NCBI GenBank assembly: GCA_900321265.1
Contig: ONVJ01000208.1
Span: 1 to 6,664, forward strand
Length of the DNA stretch: 6,664 nucleotides
Direction of reading: 5' to 3'
Origin: an uncultured Eubacteriales bacterium
GTDB lineage: Bacteria > Bacillota > Clostridia > Oscillospirales > CAG-272
Below are positions 1-5,537 of the stretch, piece by piece. A program made the position numbers and the translations under genes. Positions within the stretch are counted from its first letter, which is position 1. Every line of letters begins with the position of its first letter. The notes beneath the pieces are model-generated. The model had not been told where the DNA came from, did not search any database, and saw only the letters and a list, made by a program, of their open reading frames with translations.

Positions 1-888
1 GTCGAAAGGACCGAAAAGGCCGGCGGCGACACCTCAAGATGCACGCTGCGGTTTATCCCGGTCGACGGGCCGGAAGGAGACAGATACTGCCTTTTTGATG
101 ACGGCGGGACATGGCGGATGTACGCGATGATAGAAAATGCCTTTTCGCGTCAGTTGTCAGATTCGCCCGAGGAGTTCTGTGAAGTCGGACGTGCCTTCGG
201 AAGATTTCAGAAGCTGCTTTCCGACTTTGACGCCTCAGGGCTCGTCGAGACCATCCCGAGATTCCACGATACGGCAAACAGATATGACAATCTGATGACC
301 TCGATAAAGAAGGACGCCGCCGGAAGAGCCGGCAGCGTGCTTTCGGAGATCGAATTCGTAAAGGCGAGAAAGGATGTCTGCTTCTTTATCCTGAAGGGCA
401 TCCGCGACGGATCATTTCCGCTCCGTGTCACCCACAACGACACGAAGCTCAACAACATCCTGCTTGACTCTGCCACCGGCAGGCCGGTATGCGTGATCGA
501 TCTCGACACCGTTATGCCGGGCTCGGTCCTCTATGATTTCGGTGACGCTATCAGATTCGGCGCCGCGACCGCTGCCGAGGACGAGACAGATCTTTCGCTG
601 GTCGGTGTCGACACAAAGCTCTTCGACGCTTTCGTCAGGGGATTTACCGAAGGACTCGAGGGTTCGCTGACCGACGCCGAGATACGCGCCTTCCCCATGG
701 GAGCGGTCGTCATCACCCTTGAGACCGGCATCAGATTCCTTACCGACTATCTCGACGGAGATGTTTATTTCCGTACGGAGTATCCTCAGCACAATCTCGA
801 CAGGGCCAGAAACCAGTTCGCGATCGTCGCCGATCTCGAGAGAAAAATGCCCGAGCTTGAGCGCATCGTCGCAGGCTATCTTAAATAA
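1..888 (+). CDS. nahK: N-acetylhexosamine 1-kinase (NahK-like), 5'-truncated by the window edge
   Basis: This is an APH/choline-kinase-fold sugar kinase that should phosphorylate GlcNAc/GalNAc at C1 with ATP in the cytoplasm. The frame is open from base 1, so 295 residues are visible. Bifidobacterium longum NahK has about 359 residues (from memory), so roughly the first 65, including most of the nucleotide-binding N-lobe, lie upstream. The ATG at 118 is internal, because conserved residues (TWRMY) precede it. The catalytic loop VTHNDTKLNN is at 427-456, with the catalytic Asp at 439-441. The metal-binding VIDLDTVMPG follows at 493-522, then YDFGDAIRFG. These blocks, plus FHDT, RFLTDYL and the C-terminal HNL.RAR stretch, match B. 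longum NahK as I remember it, so I prefer this over a generic aminoglycoside phosphotransferase. Similar proteins are sometimes misannotated as mucin desulfatase. It lies 24 nt upstream of galE, which supports a hexosamine role. Hexose preference cannot be read from sequence alone. Confidence 0.87.
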   Translation, partial: VERTEKAGGDTSRCTLRFIPVDGPEGDRYCLFDDGGTWRMYAMIENAFSRQLSDSPEEFCEVGRAFGRFQKLLSDFDASGLVETIPRFHDTANRYDNLMTSIKKDAAGRAGSVLSEIEFVKARKDVCFFILKGIRDGSFPLRVTHNDTKLNNILLDSATGRPVCVIDLDTVMPGSVLYDFGDAIRFGAATAAEDETDLSLVGVDTKLFDAFVRGFTEGLEGSLTDAEIRAFPMGAVVITLETGIRFLTDYLDGDVYFRTEYPQHNLDRARNQFAIVADLERKMPELERIVAGYLK

Positions 889-912
889 TATCAACCGAAA
901 GGGTCCCGCCAG

Positions 913-1953
913 ATGAAAATACTTGTCACCGGAGGAGCCGGGTTCATCGGCTCTCATACCTGTGTCGAACTTCTGAATTCGGGCTATGAGATCGTCATCG
1001 CCGACAATTTCTCCAACAGCAAACCCGAGGTGCTGAACAGACTTACCGCTATAACGAGAAAGCCATTTGACTTCTGCGAGGCGGATATCCGCGACCGTGT
1101 CGCGATGGACGCGATCTTCGACAGATTCGATATCGGTGCGGTCATCCATTTCGCCGGACTGAAATCGGTCGGCGAGTCTGTCGAAAAACCGCTTGAATAC
1201 TACAGTCACAACCTGAACGCGACCTTCACTCTCTGCGAATCGATGGAGAAGCACCGAGTGGGCTGTCTGATCTTTTCATCATCGGCGACCGTTTACGGCT
1301 CACCCGATACCGCCCCGGTCAGAGAGGATTTTCCTCTCGGTCCGACAACGAACCCCTACGGCGAGACGAAGCTGATGCAGGAGCGCATCCTCCGGGATCT
1401 CGAGAGCGCCGGAGTGCTTGATTCGGTCTATCTCCTCAGATATTTCAATCCGATCGGAGCGCACGAATCGGGCCTTATCGGAGAGGACCCCAACGGGATC
1501 CCCAACAATCTGCTGCCTTACATCTCAAAAGTCTCGGTCGGAAAGCTCCCTTATCTCAGCGTATACGGAAACGACTATCCGACTCCCGACGGCTCGGGGA
1601 TCAGGGACTACATCCATGTCGTCGATCTCGCTAGAGCGCACGTGGCGGCCCTGAGATGCGCATTGAAGAAAAAGGGGACGCATGTATACAACATCGGGAC
1701 CGGCAGGGGATATTCGGTCTTTGAGATCATCGCGGCGTATGAAAAGGCGACCGGCCGGAAGGTCCCCTACGTCGTGACCGACAGACGCCCCGGAGACGTG
1801 GCGGTCTCCTACTCTGATCCCTCTCTGGCTGAGAAGGAACTTGGCTGGAAGGCCGAATACGGCATCGAAAGGATGTGCGTCGACGCCGACAGATGGCAGA
1901 CGAAGAACCCTGACGGATACGAAACTATAAAAGACAAATTCTTCCAGTACTGA
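913..1953 (+). CDS. galE: UDP-glucose 4-epimerase, probably also active on UDP-N-acetylhexosamines
   Basis: This extended short-chain dehydrogenase/reductase interconverts UDP-Gal and UDP-Glc using tightly bound NAD. It has 346 residues, against 338 in E. coli GalE. The N-terminal Rossmann motif is G7-x-x-G10-x-x-G13 in MKILVTGGAGFIGSHT. The catalytic Ser124 (in FSSSATVYG), Tyr149 and Lys153 (YGETK) fall at exactly the E. coli residue numbers. Downstream family blocks include LRYFNPIGAHESG, GIPNNLLPYI, GNDYPTPDGSGIRDYIHV and RRPGDVAVSYSDPS. Residue 299 aligns with E. coli Tyr299 and human Cys307 and is serine here (codon 1807-1809). A small residue at this site is associated with use of UDP-GalNAc/UDP-GlcNAc, which fits the adjacent hexosamine kinase. 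The start at 913 follows a GAAAGGG stretch at 897-903, and the protein begins at the nucleotide-binding strand as expected. It is very likely co-transcribed with the preceding kinase and with pgi, which starts 13 nt after its stop. Confidence 0.95.
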   Translation: MKILVTGGAGFIGSHTCVELLNSGYEIVIADNFSNSKPEVLNRLTAITRKPFDFCEADIRDRVAMDAIFDRFDIGAVIHFAGLKSVGESVEKPLEYYSHNLNATFTLCESMEKHRVGCLIFSSSATVYGSPDTAPVREDFPLGPTTNPYGETKLMQERILRDLESAGVLDSVYLLRYFNPIGAHESGLIGEDPNGIPNNLLPYISKVSVGKLPYLSVYGNDYPTPDGSGIRDYIHVVDLARAHVAALRCALKKKGTHVYNIGTGRGYSVFEIIAAYEKATGRKVPYVVTDRRPGDVAVSYSDPSLAEKELGWKAEYGIERMCVDADRWQTKNPDGYETIKDKFFQY

Positions 1954-1960
1954 AAGGAAT
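1952..1960 (+). promoter_or_regulatory. Ribosome binding site of pgi, overlapping the galE stop codon
   Basis: GAAAGGAAT begins inside the TGA stop of galE and ends 6 nt before the ATG at 1967. The overlap supports translation coupling between galE and pgi and supports the chosen pgi start. Confidence 0.6.
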
Positions 1961-1966
1961 CCGAAA

Positions 1967-3313
1967 ATGATACTCTCACTTGACGACAGATTCGCAAAGC
2001 CCTTTATCAACGACTATTTCTACGACACAACCACCGTCGATCTGAGAAAGGCGATCCGCATGCTCCGCACCGGGACCGGCGCAGGCTACACGATGCGAGG
2101 CTGGCTGACGCTCCCGGAGGACTACGACCGCGAGGAATACGCGAGGATCAAAGCCGCTGCGGCAAAGATCAGGAAGAACTGCGACGTCTTCATCGTCATC
2201 GGCATAGGAGGCTCATACCTCGGTTCCAGAGCCGTCACCGAGTTCATAAAATCGCCCAGATACAATCTTGTCGCCGACGGCCCGCAGGTCTTCTTCTCGG
2301 GCTGCAACATCAGCGGCTCGGATATGGAGCAGCTCGCCCGGATCTGCAAGGACAGAGAGGTCAGCATCAACGTGATCTCAAAATCCGGCACAACGACCGA
2401 GCCTGCGGTCGCCTTCCGCTTCTTCAGGAACCTGCTGCTTGAAAAATACGGCAGCAAAGCCATAAAGGATCACATCTTTGTAACAACCGACAGATACAAA
2501 GGCACGCTCAAGAACTTCTCGACCGAAGAGGGATATGAGACCTTCGTAGTCCCCGACGACGTCGGCGGCAGATTCTCGGTGCTGACGGCGGTAGGTCTGC
2601 TCCCGCTAGCGGTCGCCGGAGTCGACACCGACGCGCTCCCCGCGGGCGCCGGACAGGCAATGACCGATCTCGACACAGACATCATGTCCCCCGAGTCCAA
2701 TCCCGCATATTACTACGCTCTTATCAGGAACGCCCTCTACCGGATCGGAAAATCGACCGAGATACTTGTCGGCTACGAGCCCTACCTCTTCATGTTCAAC
2801 GAATGGTGGAAGCAGCTCTTCGGCGAGAGCGAGGGCAAGGGAGGATCCGGCCTCTATCCGGCTTCGGTGATCAACTCCACCGACCTGCATTCCCTCGGGC
2901 AGTACATACAGGCCGGAAAGCGGATGATATTTGAGACGATCGTCAACATTAACTCGTCCGACAGCGACCTCGAGGTCCCTTATGACGAAGCCAACATTGA
3001 CGGCCTCAACTTCCTCGCCGGAAAGAAGCTCTTCGATCTCAACGCGACGGCGATGAAGGCGACTGTGCTCGCGCATTACGACGGAGGCGTCCCCAACGTT
3101 ATCCTGAACCTCAAGGACCGCACCGAGTATTCGGTCGGCTACCTGATCTACTTCTTCGAGCTTGCCTGCGCCGTATCGGGATACACTCTCGGTGTCAATC
3201 CCTTCGACCAGCCGGGCGTCGAAGCCTACAAAAAGAACATGTTCGCGCTTCTCGGAAAGCCCGGCTATGAGGAGACCGCCGAAGCGCTCAATGAAAGACT
3301 GAATAAACAATAA
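1967..3313 (+). CDS. pgi: Glucose-6-phosphate isomerase
   Basis: This cytoplasmic glycolytic enzyme interconverts glucose-6-phosphate and fructose-6-phosphate. It has 448 residues, the short form typical of Bacillota (about 450), not the ~550-residue E. coli/eukaryotic form. It has two SIS subdomains. The first carries VIGIGGSYLGSRA and the phosphate-binding SKSGTTTEPA. The family signature DDVGGRFSVLTAVG follows. The catalytic region has GESEGKGGSGLYPASV with Glu287, then DLHSLGQY with His308. The C-terminal catalytic lysine is Lys422 in QPGVEAYKKNMFALLGKPG. All expected catalytic residues are present and the gene appears intact. It lies 13 nt after galE and 21 nt before the P-loop gene with no terminator between, so it is probably operonic with both. 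In this context it could feed fructose-6-P or glucose-6-P from hexosamine and galactose breakdown into glycolysis. It may equally be the general housekeeping copy. Confidence 0.97.
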   Translation: MILSLDDRFAKPFINDYFYDTTTVDLRKAIRMLRTGTGAGYTMRGWLTLPEDYDREEYARIKAAAAKIRKNCDVFIVIGIGGSYLGSRAVTEFIKSPRYNLVADGPQVFFSGCNISGSDMEQLARICKDREVSINVISKSGTTTEPAVAFRFFRNLLLEKYGSKAIKDHIFVTTDRYKGTLKNFSTEEGYETFVVPDDVGGRFSVLTAVGLLPLAVAGVDTDALPAGAGQAMTDLDTDIMSPESNPAYYYALIRNALYRIGKSTEILVGYEPYLFMFNEWWKQLFGESEGKGGSGLYPASVINSTDLHSLGQYIQAGKRMIFETIVNINSSDSDLEVPYDEANIDGLNFLAGKKLFDLNATAMKATVLAHYDGGVPNVILNLKDRTEYSVGYLIYFFELACAVSGYTLGVNPFDQPGVEAYKKNMFALLGKPGYEETAEALNERLNKQ

Positions 3314-3317
3314 AAAC

Positions 3318-3324
3318 GGGAGGA
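3318..3324 (+). promoter_or_regulatory. Ribosome binding site of the small P-loop gene
   Basis: GGGAGGA lies 10 nt before the ATG at 3335. A second purine-rich stretch, AAGGAAAG at 3326-3333, sits too close to the ATG to be the better site. No other in-frame start gives the complete first beta-strand before the Walker A loop, so the start at 3335 is favoured. Confidence 0.55.
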
Positions 3325-3334
3325 TAAGGAAAGA

Positions 3335-3745
3335 ATGATCAAACTTATTGTCGGCGTAAAGGGCTCGGGAAAAACAAAGGCTCTGATCTCGATGGTGAAC
3401 AACGCCGTTGAGACCTCAAAAGGATCTGTCGTATGCGTTGAAAAGGGAATAAAACTGCGCTACGACGTCAGCTACAACTGCCGCCTCATCAATGTCGACG
3501 AGTATTTCGTTTACGGCGCAAGCCAGCTTTACGGATTCATTGCAGGGCTCCTGGCAAGCAACCACGATATTTCTGACATTTTCGTCGATTCCGCGCTCAG
3601 GATCTGCAACAATGATATCGATTCATTTGAGAGGATGGTCAACGACCTTGACGAGCTTGCCGACAGGCACGGGATCAACATCGTTATGACTTCGTCTCTT
3701 CCGATAGAAAACGTGACCGACGGTCTCAGAAAGTTTCTGGGCTGA
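3335..3745 (+). CDS. Small conserved P-loop NTPase-like protein of unknown function
   Basis: This 136-residue soluble protein begins directly with a hydrophobic strand and a Walker A loop, GVKGSGKT (residues 7-14), followed by a helix. A Walker B-like strand, SDIFVDSAL, places Asp85 after four largely hydrophobic residues, but no glutamate follows it (Ser instead). A later strand, INIVMTSS, ends in polar residues, as in sensor or thymidine-kinase-like P-loop folds. This covers only a minimal nucleotide-binding core, with no extra domain, membrane segment or signal peptide. I recall similar short proteins in many Clostridia, annotated as hypothetical or ATP-binding, but I know of no demonstrated function. 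It follows pgi by 21 nt and precedes guaB by 50 nt, so it is likely transcribed from the upstream operon. ATP or GTP binding is a fair inference. Hydrolysis and any partner are unknown. A truncated remnant is unlikely, because start, stop, ribosome binding site and fold elements are all in place. Confidence 0.85.
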   Translation: MIKLIVGVKGSGKTKALISMVNNAVETSKGSVVCVEKGIKLRYDVSYNCRLINVDEYFVYGASQLYGFIAGLLASNHDISDIFVDSALRICNNDIDSFERMVNDLDELADRHGINIVMTSSLPIENVTDGLRKFLG

Positions 3746-3770
3746 GGACAGGTCAGGTACGGAATATAAT
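3742..3770 (+). promoter_or_regulatory. Candidate sigma-A promoter for guaB
   Basis: A perfect -10 hexamer TATAAT lies at 3765-3770 in the 50-nt gap before guaB. At the canonical 17-bp spacing the -35 position reads CTGAGG (3742-3747), a weak 3/6 match to TTGACA that overlaps the stop codon of the preceding gene. Transcription would begin near 3777, leaving a leader of about 19 nt that is just long enough for the ribosome binding site. This would let guaB be expressed apart from the sugar genes. The weak -35 keeps confidence moderate. Confidence 0.45.
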
Positions 3771-3780
3771 TGAGCCGCTC

Positions 3781-3788
3781 AGGAGGGG
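3781..3788 (+). promoter_or_regulatory. Strong ribosome binding site of guaB
   Basis: AGGAGGGG is a near-perfect anti-16S match with 7 nt to the ATG at 3796. It is the strongest such site in the window and fixes the guaB start. Confidence 0.8.
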
Positions 3789-3795
3789 ATTACAA

Positions 3796-5301
3796 ATGGC
3801 ATATATTTACAGCGAGCCTTCTCATACTTTTTCAGAATATCTGTTTCTTCCGGGTTATACCTCACCCGAATGCGTGCCCGAAAAGGTCACGCTGAAGACT
3901 CCTCTCGTGAAATACCGCAGAGGGGAAAGATCCGATATCGAGCTCAGCATACCTCTCGTATCCGCGATAATGCAGTCTGTCTCTGACGACAGAATGGCGA
4001 TTGCTCTTGCCAGGGAGGGCGGGATCTCCTTCATATACGGTTCTCAGAGCATTGAAAACGAAGCCGCGATGGTGGCCCGCGTAAAGGGCTATAAGGCGGG
4101 CTTCATCGTAAGCGATTCTAACCTCACTCCCGACGACTGCCTCGCCGACGTGCTCGCCCTGGTGAAAAAGACCGGCCACAACACCGTCGCCGTGACCGAC
4201 GACGGGACAGGCAGCGGGAAGCTGCTGGGAATTGTTACCGGGAGAGATTACAGAGTATCCAGGATGTCGGTCGATCTCAAGGTCAGAGAGTTCATGACGC
4301 CGATCGAAAAGCTGATCACCGCGCCGTCAAACACCACCCTTAAGGAGGCCAACGACATCATCTGGGAGCACAAGCTCAATTCGCTCCCGATAATCGACGA
4401 GAAGACCGGAAAGCTTCTCTATTTCGTCTTCAGGAAGGACTATGCCGAGCACAAGGAGAATCCGCTCGAGCTCCTCGACAGCCACAAGCGCTTCATGGTC
4501 GGCGCCGGTATCAACACCCGCGATTACGAGAAGCGTGTTCCCGCGCTGATCAAAGCCGGAGCCGACGTGCTCTGCATCGACGCCTCGGAAGGCTATACCT
4601 GCTGGCAGCAGAAAACGATCGAGTTTATCCGTAAAGAATACGGAGACACAGTCAAGGTCGGCGCAGGCAACGTCGTTAACGCCGAGGGCTTCAGATTCCT
4701 GGCCGAGTGCGGAGCCGATTTCGTAAAGGTCGGCATCGGCGGAGGCTCGATCTGCATCACGAGAGAGCAGAAGGGGATCGGGCGCGGTCAGGCAACTGCG
4801 CTGATCGAAGTCGCCGCGGAGCGCGACAGATACTTTGAGGAGACCGGGATCTATATTCCGGTATGCTCGGACGGCGGTATCGTACACGACTACCATATGA
4901 CTCTGGCGCTGGCGATGGGAGCCGACTTCATCATGCTCGGAAGGTATTTCGCCAGATTCGACGAATCCCCCACGAACAAGCTCGTCATCAACGGTCAGTA
5001 TGTCAAGGAGTACTGGGGCGAGGGTTCGAACCGCGCCCGCAACTGGCAGCGCTACGATCTGGGCGGAAGCGACGGCCTCTCCTTTGAGGAGGGAGTCGAT
5101 TCCTACGTCAGTTATGCCGGACCGCTTCACGACAATGTTGCGAAGAGCCTTTACAAGGTCAAATCGACAATGTGCAACGTAGGTGTGAACAACATTCCAG
5201 ATCTGCAGAAGAATGCAAGGATCACACTGGTCTCGGCGACATCGATAGTCGAAGGAGGCGCCCATGACGTCGTTCTGAAGTCGGGGGCTGCTACAGTCTG
5301 A
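3796..5301 (+). CDS. guaB: IMP dehydrogenase, Tritrichomonas-like divergent type
   Basis: This enzyme oxidises IMP to XMP with NAD+, the committed step of guanine nucleotide synthesis, in the cytoplasm. It has 501 residues, the usual length for the family. The TIM barrel starts at residue 1 and carries IPLVSAIMQSVSDDRMAIA. A CBS pair (about 103-220) interrupts it, and it resumes at about 231. Asp262 in CIDASEG would bind the IMP ribose. The catalytic loop reads KVGIGGGSICITREQ, with nucleophile Cys320. The mobile flap carries Arg419-Tyr420 in ARNWQRYD, the catalytic base pair of the family. These residues align one number after Tritrichomonas foetus Cys319, Arg418 and Tyr419. Many blocks (EGGISFI, HNTVAVTDDGT, GRYFARF, KEYWGEGS) are near-identical to that enzyme as I remember it, and unlike the usual GPGSICTT bacterial GuaB. 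The lack of a reductase-type short length and the intact flap argue against GMP reductase. It has its own probable promoter and terminator. Confidence 0.96.
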   Translation: MAYIYSEPSHTFSEYLFLPGYTSPECVPEKVTLKTPLVKYRRGERSDIELSIPLVSAIMQSVSDDRMAIALAREGGISFIYGSQSIENEAAMVARVKGYKAGFIVSDSNLTPDDCLADVLALVKKTGHNTVAVTDDGTGSGKLLGIVTGRDYRVSRMSVDLKVREFMTPIEKLITAPSNTTLKEANDIIWEHKLNSLPIIDEKTGKLLYFVFRKDYAEHKENPLELLDSHKRFMVGAGINTRDYEKRVPALIKAGADVLCIDASEGYTCWQQKTIEFIRKEYGDTVKVGAGNVVNAEGFRFLAECGADFVKVGIGGGSICITREQKGIGRGQATALIEVAAERDRYFEETGIYIPVCSDGGIVHDYHMTLALAMGADFIMLGRYFARFDESPTNKLVINGQYVKEYWGEGSNRARNWQRYDLGGSDGLSFEEGVDSYVSYAGPLHDNVAKSLYKVKSTMCNVGVNNIPDLQKNARITLVSATSIVEGGAHDVVLKSGAATV

Positions 5302-5320
5302 CTGTATCTAAGAGAATAAA

Positions 5321-5375
5321 CGCAGGGCCGCGGAATACCCGTTTTTCGGGATATTCGGCAGCCCTGTGTTTTTTT
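5321..5375 (+). terminator. Intrinsic terminator after guaB
   Basis: Left arm 5321-5341 and right arm 5347-5368 form a long, slightly imperfect hairpin around a TTTTT loop. CAGGGC pairs with GCCCTG, GAATA with TATTC, and CCCG with CGGG. A run of seven T follows at 5369-5375. It starts 19 nt after the guaB stop. Confidence 0.92.
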
Positions 5376-5475
5376 CGGTATGTGACAGCCCTCTCTCAAT
5401 CCCGGTGAAGGCTCAAGGCCGATAATATCACAGACCATGAGGATAATACCGGTATCTGAAGCTTTTATGATGATG
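5376..5475. other. Intergenic segment between two terminators
   Basis: About 100 nt lie between the guaB terminator and the radA-side hairpin. I see no convincing coding frame or known RNA family. It contains GATAATA twice (5421-5427 and 5442-5448, 21 bp apart) and the 10-bp palindrome ATACCGGTAT (5446-5455). Neither is tied to a nearby gene start. Confidence 0.4.
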
Positions 5476-5527
5476 AAAAAAAGTGCGGCCATCCCAAAGA
5501 ATGACTTTCGGGACAGCCGCTTTTTTT
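5476..5527. terminator. Bidirectional intrinsic terminator between guaB and radA
   Basis: The arms 5485-5499 (GCGGCCATCCCAAAG) and 5505-5520 form a hairpin with a five-base AATGA loop and one or two mismatches or bulges. Seven A precede it (5476-5482) and seven T follow it (5521-5527), so it reads as hairpin plus U-tract on both strands. On the minus strand it ends radA, whose stop codon is about 18 nt away. On the plus strand it backs up the guaB terminator. Confidence 0.88.
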
Positions 5528-5537
5528 ATCATAATCC

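Noticed and set aside
118..120. ATG as start of the kinase gene
   Set aside because: The frame stays open to base 1 and conserved kinase residues precede this ATG, so the true start is outside the window.
412..1254. Long minus-strand open frame (280 codons) opposite the kinase and galE
   Set aside because: It spans the antisense of two clearly real genes, and its translation shows no family motif. Long antisense frames are common in this GC-rich, codon-biased DNA.
2606..3310. Minus-strand open frame (234 codons) opposite pgi
   Set aside because: It mirrors a conserved gene in full. Its composition looks like a shadow translation, with no motif.
3742..3782. CTGAG...CTCAG inverted repeat before guaB as a terminator or operator
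   Set aside because: Only five base pairs are supported, with a 31-nt loop and no T-tract. Chance is the simpler explanation.
4327..5265. Long minus-strand open frame (312 codons) opposite guaB
   Set aside because: It lies wholly inside guaB on the other strand, has no recognisable domain, and is explained by codon bias.
5151..5492. Minus-strand open frame running from the intergenic region into the guaB 3' end
   Set aside because: It crosses both terminator hairpins and the guaB coding end, and its translation has no family features.
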